A stretch of DNA of 64,000 nucleotides. Origin: Pseudomonas sp. Fl4BN1 (GTDB lineage: Bacteria; Pseudomonadota; Gammaproteobacteria; Pseudomonadales; Pseudomonadaceae). A program made the position numbers and the translations under genes. Shown here one piece after another: positions 56,069 through 63,918 of the stretch. How positions within the stretch are numbered: position 1 is the first letter of the stretch; each line of letters opens with the position of its first letter. The stretch covers positions 59,854-123,853 of the forward strand of contig NZ_JAAARM010000021.1 in assembly GCF_009908285.1 (NCBI RefSeq). The letters run 5' to 3'. The notes below the pieces were generated by a model, which worked only from the letters and a program-made list of their open reading frames with translations, ran no database searches and was not told the DNA's origin.

Positions 56069-58875
56069 GCCTACCGGCCGCTTTTCTGCGTGACGCCCAG
56101 CAACTGATCCCTCAGGAGCGGCGCTTCGACGACCCGCTCTCGACCCTGGCCTTCGGCACCGATGCCAGCTTCTACCGGCTGATTCCCAAGCTGGTGATCC
56201 GTGTCGAATCCGAAGATGAAGTGGTCGCCCTGCTCCAACTGGCCCAGCGTGATCAGGTGCCAGTGACCTTCCGCGCCGCGGGCACCAGCCTTTCCGGGCA
56301 GGCCATCAGCGACTCGGTGCTGATCGTTCTTGGGGATAACTGGAACGGCAAGGAGATTCGCCACCAGGGTACGCAGATCCGCCTGCAACCCGGGGTGATC
56401 GGCGCCCAGGCCAATGCCTGGCTCGCGCCGTTCGGACGCAAGATCGGCCCCGACCCGGCCTCGATCAACGCCTGCAAGATCGGCGGCATCGTCGCCAACA
56501 ATGCCAGCGGCATGTGCTGCGGCACCGCGCAGAACACCTATCACACCCTGGCCGGCATCCGCCTGGTACTGGCCGATGGCACCCGCCTGGACACCGAAGA
56601 TAGCGCCAGCGTCGCCGCCTTCCGCGCCAGCCATGCCCCACTGCTGGAGCGCCTGGCCGAACTGGGCCGCAGCACCCGCGCCAACAGCGAACTGGCAGCG
56701 AAGATCCGCCACAAATACCGGCTCAAAAACACCACCGGCCTGTCCCTCAATGCCCTGGTGGATTTCGACGAGCCACTGGACATCCTCAGCCACCTGCTGG
56801 TGGGTTCCGAGGGCACCCTGGGCTTTATCAGCGCGGTGACCTACGACACGGTGATCGACCACCCGAACAAGGCCTCGGCGCTGATCGTCTTTCCCGATGT
56901 GGACACCTGCTGCAACGCCGTGACCGTGCTCAAGAGCCAGCCGGTGTCGGCGGTGGAACTGCTGGACCGCCGTAGCCTGCGCTCAGTGCAGGACAAGCCC
57001 GGCATGCCGGCCTTCGTCCAGCAACTCTCGGCCAATGCCTGCGCGCTGCTGATCGAATCCCGCGCCGCCTCCTCGTCGCTGCTGCACGAACAACTGGCGC
57101 AGATCATGAATTCCCTGGCCGCCTTCCCGGTGGAAAAGCAGGTGGATTTCAGCGAAGACCCGCAGGAAAACGCCAAGCTCTGGGCGATCCGCAAGGACAC
57201 CTTCCCGGCGGTGGGCGCGGTGCGCAAGACCGGCACCACGGTGATCATCGAAGACGTGACCTTCCCCGTGGAACAGCTGGCCATCGGCGTCAATCGCCTG
57301 ATCGAGCTGTTCGACAAACACCACTACGACGAAGCGATCCTGTTCGGCCACGCTCTGGAGGGCAACCTGCACTTCGTCTTCACCCAAGGCTTCAACAGCA
57401 GCGATGAAGTGAACCGCTACCAGGCGTTCATGGACGACGTGGCGCAACTGGTGGCGGTGGAGTTCGGCGGCTCACTGAAGGCCGAGCACGGCACCGGACG
57501 CAACATGGCGCCCTTCGTCGAGCTGGAATGGGGCAGCGATGCCTACCAGTTGATGTGGCAGCTCAAGCGTCTGCTGGACCCCAACGCCATCCTCAACCCG
57601 GATGTGGTGCTCAGCGAAGACCCGCAGATCCACCTCAAGCACCTCAAGCCGCTGCCGGCGGCCGACGAGATTGTGGATAAGTGCATCGAGTGCGGTTTCT
57701 GCGAGCCGGTGTGTCCGTCCAAGGGGCTGACCCTGAGCCCGCGCCAGCGCATCGTCATCTGGCGTGATATCCAGGCGCGCAAACGCGCCGGCATCGACAC
57801 CACTGAACTGGAGGCGGCCTATCAGTACCAGGGCGTCGACACCTGCGCCGCCACCGGCCTGTGCGCCCAGCGCTGCCCGGTGGGCATCAACACCGGCGAG
57901 CTGGTGAAAAAACTGCGCAGTGAACACGCCACCCACAACGGCACCGCCGACTGGCTCGGCTCGCACTTCGCCAGCACCTTGCAGGGCGCGCGCTTCACCC
58001 TGCACGTGGCCAACGGCGCGCGCATGCTCCTGGGGGCGCCACGCCTGAGCAAGCTGTCGGCGACCCTGACGCGCCTGTCCAAGGGCCAGGTGCCGCAGTG
58101 GAACAACGCCATGCCGCAACCGGAAAAGGCCATTCGCTTCAGCCCGGCGGTGAGCGATTCGCGTCCGCGGGTGGTGTACCTGGCAGCCTGTGTGTCCCGG
58201 GTCATGGGGCCTGCAGCGGGGGACAAGGAACAATCGTCGCTCTACGAAAAAACCCGCGGCCTGCTGGAAAAGGCCGGCTACCAGGTGGTGCTGCCGGACA
58301 ACCTGGACAACCTCTGCTGCGGCCAGCCGTTCGCCTCCAAGGGCTACGCGACCCAGGCCGAGGACAAGCGCCAGGAACTGATCGGCGCCCTGCTCCACGC
58401 CAGCCGTGGCGGCCTCGACCCGATCTACTGCGACACCAGCCCCTGCACCCTGCGCCTGGTGCAGGACCTGGGGGATGTGCGCCTGGACCTCTACGATCCG
58501 GTGCGCTTCATCCGCACCCACCTGCTGGAGCGCCTGGAGTTCACCCCGCAGGAAGCACCGATCGCGGTACACGTCACCTGCAGCACCCAGCACCTGGGCG
58601 AGAGCCAGGCGCTGATCGAACTGGCCCGGCGTTGCAGCAACAACGTAGTGATCCCCGAAGGCATCCACTGTTGTGGCTTCGCCGGCGATAAGGGCTTCAC
58701 CACCCCGGAGCTCAATGCCCACTCCCTGCGCAGCCTCAAGGATGCGGTGCAATATTGCAGCGAAGGCATCTCCACCAGCCGCACCTGTGAAATCGGTCTC
58801 AGCCAACATGGTGGGATCGACTATCACGGGCTGGTGTACCTGGTGGATCGGGTGACCCGGGCCAAGGTGGCCTGA
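56065..58875 (+). CDS. dld: FAD- and Fe-S-containing D-lactate dehydrogenase
   Basis: 936-residue D-lactate oxidase/dehydrogenase of the FAD/Fe-S type. The FAD-binding PCMH domain covers about 40-270 (PVTFRAAGTSLSGQAISD; GGIVANNASGMCCG), FAD-oxidase C-terminal domain about 275-530 (FGHALEGNLHFVF), ferredoxin motifs CIECGFCEPVCP near 545 and CAATGLCAQRCPVG near 595, then CCG domains to about 900 (NLCCGQPF, IHCCGFAG). It ends the lldP-lutABC-dld cluster, giving use of both lactate enantiomers. Confidence 0.95.
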   Translation: MSLPAAFLRDAQQLIPQERRFDDPLSTLAFGTDASFYRLIPKLVIRVESEDEVVALLQLAQRDQVPVTFRAAGTSLSGQAISDSVLIVLGDNWNGKEIRHQGTQIRLQPGVIGAQANAWLAPFGRKIGPDPASINACKIGGIVANNASGMCCGTAQNTYHTLAGIRLVLADGTRLDTEDSASVAAFRASHAPLLERLAELGRSTRANSELAAKIRHKYRLKNTTGLSLNALVDFDEPLDILSHLLVGSEGTLGFISAVTYDTVIDHPNKASALIVFPDVDTCCNAVTVLKSQPVSAVELLDRRSLRSVQDKPGMPAFVQQLSANACALLIESRAASSSLLHEQLAQIMNSLAAFPVEKQVDFSEDPQENAKLWAIRKDTFPAVGAVRKTGTTVIIEDVTFPVEQLAIGVNRLIELFDKHHYDEAILFGHALEGNLHFVFTQGFNSSDEVNRYQAFMDDVAQLVAVEFGGSLKAEHGTGRNMAPFVELEWGSDAYQLMWQLKRLLDPNAILNPDVVLSEDPQIHLKHLKPLPAADEIVDKCIECGFCEPVCPSKGLTLSPRQRIVIWRDIQARKRAGIDTTELEAAYQYQGVDTCAATGLCAQRCPVGINTGELVKKLRSEHATHNGTADWLGSHFASTLQGARFTLHVANGARMLLGAPRLSKLSATLTRLSKGQVPQWNNAMPQPEKAIRFSPAVSDSRPRVVYLAACVSRVMGPAAGDKEQSSLYEKTRGLLEKAGYQVVLPDNLDNLCCGQPFASKGYATQAEDKRQELIGALLHASRGGLDPIYCDTSPCTLRLVQDLGDVRLDLYDPVRFIRTHLLERLEFTPQEAPIAVHVTCSTQHLGESQALIELARRCSNNVVIPEGIHCCGFAGDKGFTTPELNAHSLRSLKDAVQYCSEGISTSRTCEIGLSQHGGIDYHGLVYLVDRVTRAKVA

Positions 58876-58893
58876 ACTTAGGGACGGGATCAC

Positions 58894-58916
58894 AAGGGGC
58901 GTTTCGCCCCTTTTTT
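58894..58916 (+). terminator. Terminator of the lactate operon
   Basis: AAGGGGCG-TTT-CGCCCCTT followed by TTTTGTGCC, 18 bases past the dld stop. The rest of the gap to 59085 shows no gene. Confidence 0.92.
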
Positions 58917-59085
58917 GTGCCGGCTCGAACCCGATAACGGCAGCTCCACTTCATCGCAAAAAAAAACAGAACCCCGGCGCACGGCTAGAGTCCATTTTCT
59001 AGGCCCGCAAAAAAGGGCTTAGCCCCACTCGGCAGCCTGCCCCGTTGAACGGCAGCACCGAGCCCCTGCGATCAAGGAGATAACC

Positions 59086-59373
59086 ATGAAGCGTTCCGCA
59101 CTGGCTGGACTGTTCATTACCGCCGCGATGCTGGCCTCCCCGGTGTTTGCCGCCGGGCAAGAGGACCTGTGCCAGATCAACCTGCAAAAGATCAAGGATG
59201 CCAAAGTCAGCACCGAAGTCATGAGCTCGGACCTGAGCAGCGACATCGACGCCATGGTGCAGCAAGCCACCGCCGAGCACGCCAAAGGCACCGAAGAAGG
59301 CACCAAGAACTGCATCTCCATAACCACCCAGGCGATCCAGAAATTGCAGAACAACACCAAGGGCGATCAGTAG
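59086..59373 (+). CDS. Small secreted protein, function unknown
   Basis: 95 residues with a clear signal peptide at 1-23 (KRSALAGLFITAAMLASPVFA, likely cut after VFA). The mature part of about 72 residues is polar and helical, with two cysteines (in EDLCQINL and TKNCISIT) that could form a disulfide in the periplasm. ATG 59086 has AAGGAG. It is transcribed alone between two terminators. I do not recognise a family. Confidence 0.82.
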   Translation: MKRSALAGLFITAAMLASPVFAAGQEDLCQINLQKIKDAKVSTEVMSSDLSSDIDAMVQQATAEHAKGTEEGTKNCISITTQAIQKLQNNTKGDQ

Positions 59374-59385
59374 GCCGATGCATTG

Positions 59386-59405
59386 GGCCAACCTTCGGGT
59401 TGGCC
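59386..59405 (+). terminator. Terminator after the small secreted gene
   Basis: GGCCAACC-TTCG-GGTTGGCC, an 8-bp stem with a stable tetraloop, followed by TTCTGG. A possible ssrA promoter overlaps its right arm: TTGGCC (59400-59405), 18 bases, TAGACT (59424-59429). Confidence 0.75.
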
Positions 59406-59461
59406 TTCTGGCCTCGGTTAGCGTAGACTCCGCCCACCTGTTGGTAATGCACAACAGGTTC

Positions 59462-59855
59462 GGGGCCGTTTAGGATTCGACGCCGGTTGCGAAACTTTAG
59501 GTGCATGCCGAGTTGGTAACAGAACTCGTAAATCCACTGTTGCAACTTCCTATAGTTGCCAATGACGAAACCTACGGGGATTACGCTCTCGCTGCGTAAG
59601 CAGCCTTAGCCCTTCCCCCCTGGTACCTTCGGGTCCAGCAATCATCAGGGGATGTCTGTAAACCCAAAATGATTGTCATATAGAACAGAATCGCCGTGCA
59701 GTACGTTGTGGACGAAGCGGCTAAAACTTACACAACTCGCCCAAAGCACCCTGCCCGTCGGGTCGCTGAGGGTTAACTCAATAGACACGGCTAAGCATGT
59801 AGTACCGACAGCGGAGTACTGGCGGACGGGGGTTCAAATCCCCCCGGCTCCACCA
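59462..59855 (+). ncRNA. ssrA: Transfer-messenger RNA (tmRNA)
   Basis: 394 bases. It starts GGGGCCGTTTAGGATTCGAC and ends CCCCCGGCTCCACCA, forming the tRNA-Ala-like acceptor with GGTTCAAATCC as T arm. The tag frame at 59558-59599 encodes ANDETYGDYALAA followed by TAA, the tag type of the P. fluorescens group. Pseudoknot regions follow. Together with SmpB it rescues stalled ribosomes and marks the peptide for proteases. Its 3' end is a frequent phage integration site, and phage-type genes begin beyond it. Confidence 0.98.
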
Positions 59856-59872
59856 AACAAGCTATACAAATC

Positions 59873-59905
59873 AGGCACTTAGCGAATCTCGCAAGTGCCT
59901 TTTTT
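59873..59905 (+). terminator. Terminator of ssrA
   Basis: AGGCACTT-A-GCGA-ATC-TCGC-AAGTGCCT followed by TTTTTGTG, 17 bases past the CCA of tmRNA. The rest of 59906-59975 has no recognisable content. Confidence 0.9.
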
Positions 59906-59975
59906 GTGCCTGAATGGGCTGCTTTGGCTCGGTTATGCCAGCTTAATGACAGCATTTGTAGTGGCCATGTAGTGA

Positions 59976-60242
59976 TCAGCGGCACGCCTCGTTCGCCGCT
60001 ACCAGCACCCGCTCGTACCCAATCCTCTGCCGGCGCTCTGCCAGAAGCGCCCGCACTTTGAGCTCCAGGCTGTCCGTGGACCAGGCTGACACGGGGACCG
60101 CTGGCACATTGCACCAGCACTGCTACTCGAACAGTTCGAACCTCGGGTTCCCAGCCAGTTCTAAGGCCAGCACTTCTCGGCCACCTCGCCCGCACTTGAG
60201 TACAGGGCGATCTGCTCGCAATCCGAGCGCCTTGTGGCTATT
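59976..60242 (-). pseudogene. Degraded gene remnant, possibly phage-derived
   Basis: One minus-strand frame reads as plausible protein on both sides of an in-frame TAG (60123-60125). Upstream it gives GREVLALELAGNPRFELFE; downstream it gives SLELKVRALLAERRQRIGYERV and ends NEACR-stop at 59976. There is no start codon with a ribosome site, and the frame is cut at its 5' side where the autotransporter gene ends. This looks like an old gene with a nonsense mutation, left between ssrA and the autotransporter. The parent family is not recognised. The call rests on codon-like composition and is tentative. Confidence 0.4.
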
Positions 60243-62497
60243 CAGATTTTAACCTCATAACCGACCGAGATTGCCGCCTGTCCTGCATCAGAAAAAGCGT
60301 CTTGAGCTACTCGTAACCCCGTAGAAAGCGTACCGCCCACACTCAGGTCATAGCTGTAGTTGGCCGTCATGTAGGCGCGTATATCATTGCGCACCAGGTT
60401 ACTTTTATAGTTCAACGACTCCATGCCGGGCACATCGGTAGTGCCATTCAGGCTCATCCGATCAACATGCAAATCATGTTCAACACCCATGCCCAACTTG
60501 ACCCGGGAAGCGCTGTCGATCGATGTTTGCGCATCAAGCCCCAGATCAACCACCGTCGCATTCAAACGGGCTTTTTTGTAGTCACCGGTAATCGCTCCAC
60601 GGTTTTCCGAATAACCATCACGGGTGGTTCGTTGCTGGACCAACGCCATCCCCGGAGTGATCAGCCAACCGCTCTTGTGCATGACGCCGTAACCCAGGCC
60701 AACACGCGCCGCCACGGTGCTCATGTCCGCCGAGCCTTTGAGTTGTTGCACATTGCTCAATGACTTGCCACGTGTCAGCTCATTGTCCTGAGTGTTAACC
60801 CCTACGCCCACACTGACCTGCAAACCGGTGCGTGCCAAGCCGCCTTCGCTGTACTCGCCCAACAATCCCAGGCCAAAAGCCGTATCGGCACTGATACCGC
60901 TGTCGCGCAACCGTGTACTACCACTTGAAAGACTCACGCCCAAGGTGGCGTTTTCACTCAAGCCATGACCCAAGGTCAACAGACCTTGCGTTTGGTGGGT
61001 ACGACCCATGCCGTTGTCAGAGCCTGTATTGGACACAACACCACTGACCCGCAGGCAGTTCATGCCAGCAGCGCCGACAAAACAACCGTTACCGAGTAGG
61101 CGATTCATCGCTAGCTGTTGCTGGGCCGCCGCCTGCTCGGTTTCGCTCGCCAGCGAGGAAAAGGACTGCAGGACGTTGATATGGTCCTGCATGATTCCAG
61201 ACTCAAACGGGCTCCAGACCCGATAAATAAAGGCCCGAGTATTGCCGTCCTCGGTTTCGGCATATCCCACGACGGTGCTGCCATCGGCACTGACGGCGCT
61301 AGCGCCACTCCACCCACGATTATCGTTGCGCAGTGTGCCTAGGTCCTGCATTGCACCCAGGGCGGAATTCCAGCGAAAGGCCCGACTATTGCTGTCCTCG
61401 GTGTTGGCAGTCCCCACGACGGTGCTGCCGTCGGCACTGACGGCGGCAGCCCAAGTGTACCCAAGGTTATCGTTGCGCAGCGAGCCTAAATCTTGCATGG
61501 CATTGAGCGCCTCGGTCCAGCGAAAAGCTCGCCGAGAGTTGTCCTCGGTATCAGCGCTCCCCACGACGGTGCTGCCATCGGCACTGACGGCGCTAGCGCT
61601 ACTCCACCCACGATTATCGTTGCGCAACGAGCCTAGGTCCTGCATGGCACCCAGGGCGGAGTTCCAGCGAAAGGCTCGGCTATTGCCGTCCTCGGTATCA
61701 GCCCCCCCCACGACGGTGCTGCCATCGGCACTGACGGCGCTAGCCGAGCTCGACCCAAGATTATCGTTGCGCAGCGAGCCTAAATCTTGCATGGCGTTGA
61801 GCGCCTCGGTCCAACGAAAAGCTCGCCGAGAGTTGTCCTCGGTATCAGCGATCCCCACGACGGTGCTGCCATCGGCACTGACGGCGCTAGCGCCACTCCA
61901 CCCACGATTATCGTTGCGCAGTGTGCCTAGGTCCTGCATTGCACCCAGGGCGGAGTTCCAGCGAAAGGCTCGGCTATTGCCGTCCTCGGTATCAGCCCCC
62001 CCCACGACGGTGCTGCCATCGGCACTGACGGCGCTAGCGCCACTCCACCCACGATTATCGTTGCGCAGTGTGCCTAGGTCCTGCATGGCACCCAGGGCGG
62101 AGTTCCAGCGAAAGGCTCGGATAGGGCCGTCCTCGGTATCAGCCAGTCCCACGACGGTGCTGCCATCGGCACTGACGGCGCTAGCGCCACTCCACCCACG
62201 ATTATCGTTGCGCAGTGTGCCTAGGTCCTGCATTGCACCCAGGGCGGAATTCCAGCGAAAGGCCCGACTATTGCTGTCCTCGGTGTCAGCCTGTCCCACG
62301 ACGGTGCTGCCGTCGGCACTGACGGCGCTAGCCCAGTTCGACCCACGATTATCGTTGTGCAGTGGGCCTAGGTCTAACATTTCGTCATACGGTTCGAAGG
62401 GTGCGGCACTAACGTTCGACACAGTGACCAGGGGGAGGAACAGGAGTGCATACAGGTTGAATTTATTCATCAGTTTGCGCCTGAGAGGCGCACTCAT
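60242..62497 (-). CDS. HAF-repeat autotransporter
   Basis: Predicted type V secreted surface protein, 751 residues. The signal peptide is at about 1-31 (FNLYALLFLPLVTVSNVSA after a basic RRK). Eight 49-residue repeats run from about residue 39 to 430 with core DLGTLRNDNRGWSGASAVS and ADGSTVVGxADTED...RAFRW, of the HAF type. A linker helix (about 445-480) and a C-terminal autotransporter beta-barrel of about 280 residues follow (GLLTLGHGLSENATLGVSL onward), ending GYEVKI. ATG 62497 has AAGGAG 12 bases ahead; ATG 62470 is an alternative. It sits between phage lysis genes and ssrA, suggesting prophage cargo. Confidence 0.88.
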   Translation of the reverse strand: MSAPLRRKLMNKFNLYALLFLPLVTVSNVSAAPFEPYDEMLDLGPLHNDNRGSNWASAVSADGSTVVGQADTEDSNSRAFRWNSALGAMQDLGTLRNDNRGWSGASAVSADGSTVVGLADTEDGPIRAFRWNSALGAMQDLGTLRNDNRGWSGASAVSADGSTVVGGADTEDGNSRAFRWNSALGAMQDLGTLRNDNRGWSGASAVSADGSTVVGIADTEDNSRRAFRWTEALNAMQDLGSLRNDNLGSSSASAVSADGSTVVGGADTEDGNSRAFRWNSALGAMQDLGSLRNDNRGWSSASAVSADGSTVVGSADTEDNSRRAFRWTEALNAMQDLGSLRNDNLGYTWAAAVSADGSTVVGTANTEDSNSRAFRWNSALGAMQDLGTLRNDNRGWSGASAVSADGSTVVGYAETEDGNTRAFIYRVWSPFESGIMQDHINVLQSFSSLASETEQAAAQQQLAMNRLLGNGCFVGAAGMNCLRVSGVVSNTGSDNGMGRTHQTQGLLTLGHGLSENATLGVSLSSGSTRLRDSGISADTAFGLGLLGEYSEGGLARTGLQVSVGVGVNTQDNELTRGKSLSNVQQLKGSADMSTVAARVGLGYGVMHKSGWLITPGMALVQQRTTRDGYSENRGAITGDYKKARLNATVVDLGLDAQTSIDSASRVKLGMGVEHDLHVDRMSLNGTTDVPGMESLNYKSNLVRNDIRAYMTANYSYDLSVGGTLSTGLRVAQDAFSDAGQAAISVGYEVKI
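61208..62383 (-). repeat. Eight tandem 147-bp coding repeats
   Basis: In-frame 147-bp units encode the HAF repeats. Several are nearly identical in DNA (shared stretches such as acgacggtgctgccatcggc recur in every unit), and two sub-types alternate (NSALG and TEALN endings). Recent duplication and copy-number change by recombination are likely. Confidence 0.92.
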
Positions 62498-62649
62498 ATC
62501 AGTCGAAGACTCCTTGATGATCGAACTTACCTCGCATCTTGAGAAGGAGAATCCTCTCAATTCCCCAACATTCAGAATTTTCTTAAAAGACTCCAATGAC
62601 AACTGTTCTGCCGTATATGGATGTTGACGCATCCAGGCTGGTCGCCCTT

Positions 62650-63162
62650 TTACTTTGTGGCAGACACTTCCTTTGCATACGCTTGGCACGCCCGTAGCGC
62701 AATCAGTCCTTGGTCACCGTCACCGGTGATGGCGACAATTCGTTGAGCATGCGCTGGGTCAAGTTCGGCTCGCGCTCCCCCATGAACCACACTGCAGGTG
62801 CTGGCATCGGCTGGCAACCCAACGCCACCACTCGGGGCGGCGTTGAGTAGGACTGACAGCCGGACATCAGCAGTAGCAAGACGGTCACGCAGGCGAGCCT
62901 GCTTTTTCTGTTCATCAGTCAATTCCTTGTAGTGGGTTTGGTCCTGGGCAACGAGTCGATCCTCGAGCGCTCGGCGCCGATCCTGCTCCTCACCCTGCCA
63001 CTTAATGACAGCGGCAGCGGACGCCTCGCGCTCTTCTCCGTACGCCCGGGACTGATCAGCAAGCTGCTTGCCGTAGCGCCAGTCCTGCACCTGCCATGCG
63101 GTGCCTGCGCCAACGGCGAGCAGCAGGATGGCCAACACCAGACGCAACGCCGTGGCACTCAC
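62650..63162 (-). CDS. Rz-like inner-membrane spanin
   Basis: 170-residue phage lysis protein. A single N-terminal membrane anchor (about 5-22, LRLVLAILLLAVGAGTAW) is followed by a charged coiled coil (about 30-100, EEREASAAAVIKWQGEEQDRRR) and a C-terminal periplasmic region. The start is GTG overlapping the endolysin stop (GTGA). A second gene, Rz1, is nested inside it in another frame. Together they would fuse inner and outer membranes in the last step of lysis. Confidence 0.88.
   Translation of the reverse strand: MSATALRLVLAILLLAVGAGTAWQVQDWRYGKQLADQSRAYGEEREASAAAVIKWQGEEQDRRRALEDRLVAQDQTHYKELTDEQKKQARLRDRLATADVRLSVLLNAAPSGGVGLPADASTCSVVHGGARAELDPAHAQRIVAITGDGDQGLIALRACQAYAKEVSATK
62703..62915 (-). 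CDS. Rz1-like outer-membrane lipoprotein nested in Rz
   Basis: 70-residue lipoprotein encoded entirely inside the Rz gene in another reading frame. It has signal peptide MNRKSRLACVTVLLLLMSGC with lipobox Cys20, then a Pro-containing mature part (QSYSTPPRVV...PMPAPAV). ATG 62915 has AAGGA eight bases ahead. Nested Rz/Rz1 is the classic lambda arrangement. The lipobox, ribosome site and position make it credible despite its full overlap. Confidence 0.85.
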   Translation of the reverse strand: MNRKSRLACVTVLLLLMSGCQSYSTPPRVVALGCQPMPAPAVWFMGEREPNLTQRMLNELSPSPVTVTKD

Positions 63163-63797
63163 GCCAGCACCTTCAGCGCCAGGTCATAGAGGGCCTTGCG
63201 ATCAGCCGCGCCGTTCGGCACCCGGCCCGGCTGCCCGGTGTTGATGATGCTGCCGATGTCCTGGATGCGCCCGGCATCGGCGAACTCGTTCAAGCCGTGG
63301 GTGGCCCACCACCAGGCGGCGGACAGAGACGCTTGCTCAGCCTGCTCCAGCAGCTCGGGCTCGGCCTCCAGAGGAAGGCCCAGACCAAGGCCAGCAGCGC
63401 GGTAGTTCGCACGACCGGTGACCTGCAGCAGGCCACGGCCACGAAATCGCCAGCCATCGCCCTGCTGGGTGTTGCCGTTGCGACCGGCGTAAGTGTCGTT
63501 TGCGATCGCCTCAGGGCGACGGGCCAAACCCAGGGCCCTGGTGTTCGGATTGCCGTCGGCGGCGCGATACCGCCCGGGCCAGGTAGAAGCCAAACCCGGG
63601 GCGCTGTAGTTCAGGTTTTCAACCATGCGCCGAAGATGGCCAGACTCGTGCCCGACCTGAGCCAGAAACGCAGCCTGGCGCACGCGACTGTCGATCTTGA
63701 ATCGAGCCATGGCGCGGTTGAGCGCAGGTACAAAAACGCCCGCGACAGGGCGGGCGTTCGGGAGGATCTGCAGCAACTGCTGCTCGGTGATTGGCAT
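63159..63797 (-). CDS. Glycoside hydrolase family 19 endolysin
   Basis: 212-residue phage-type lysozyme/chitinase-fold enzyme that cuts peptidoglycan. It shows the GH19 motif with catalytic Glu in AAFLAQVGHESGHLRRMVENLNY at about 45-67, the GDGWRFRGRGLLQVTGRANY motif near 115-134, and WWWATHGLNEFAD. There is no signal peptide, so a holin is expected but not seen here. ATG 63797 with GGAG; the open frame to 63968 is not used. An intrinsic terminator lies inside codons 14-22. Confidence 0.93.
   Translation of the reverse strand: MPITEQQLLQILPNARPVAGVFVPALNRAMARFKIDSRVRQAAFLAQVGHESGHLRRMVENLNYSAPGLASTWPGRYRAADGNPNTRALGLARRPEAIANDTYAGRNGNTQQGDGWRFRGRGLLQVTGRANYRAAGLGLGLPLEAEPELLEQAEQASLSAAWWWATHGLNEFADAGRIQDIGSIINTGQPGRVPNGAADRKALYDLALKVLA
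63732..63758 (-). terminator. Intrinsic terminator inside the endolysin gene
   Basis: On the minus strand AACGCCCGC-N6-GCGGGCGTT runs directly into TTTG, giving five Ts, all within the endolysin coding sequence about 40-65 bases after its ATG. It would cut lysis transcripts unless translated or antiterminated. Confidence 0.7.
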
Positions 63798-63814
63798 TCG
63801 TTTTTCTCCAGGCA

Positions 63815-63837
63815 CAAAAAACCCGCACTCGGCGGGC
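63815..63837 (-). terminator. Terminator upstream of the endolysin
   Basis: CCCGC-N5-GCGGG arms (63822-63837) followed on the minus strand by TTTTTTGTGCC, 18-40 bases before the endolysin ATG. Confidence 0.85.
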
Positions 63838-63873
63838 TTAGGAATGATCGGTGATGGGGGATTTCCCCTAAGC

Positions 63874-63898
63874 AAAAAAATCCCGCTCAATGGCGGGC
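63874..63898 (-). terminator. Terminator after the edge gene
   Basis: CCCGC (63882-63886) and GCGGG (63893-63897) arms followed on the minus strand by ATTTTTTTGC. It ends transcription of the partial gene at the window edge, 21 bases past its stop. Confidence 0.88.
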
Positions 63899-63918
63899 TC
63901 ATGGGGCTTACAGCTGGT

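Noticed and set aside
59400..59429. ssrA promoter TTGGCC-N18-TAGACT
   Set aside because: The elements are weak and the -35 overlaps the preceding terminator, so it is mentioned only in passing and not listed separately.
59791..60195. 134-codon minus-strand frame running into ssrA
   Set aside because: It reads antisense through the tmRNA 3' end and terminator, with no ribosome site; a different frame of the same DNA is the better candidate and is listed as a remnant.
61242..62627. Long open frame on the plus strand opposite the autotransporter
   Set aside because: It is a frame shadow of the 147-bp repeats (repeating PSSVSA..PTTVLPSAL units) with no ribosome site; the minus-strand protein has a signal peptide, repeats and a barrel.
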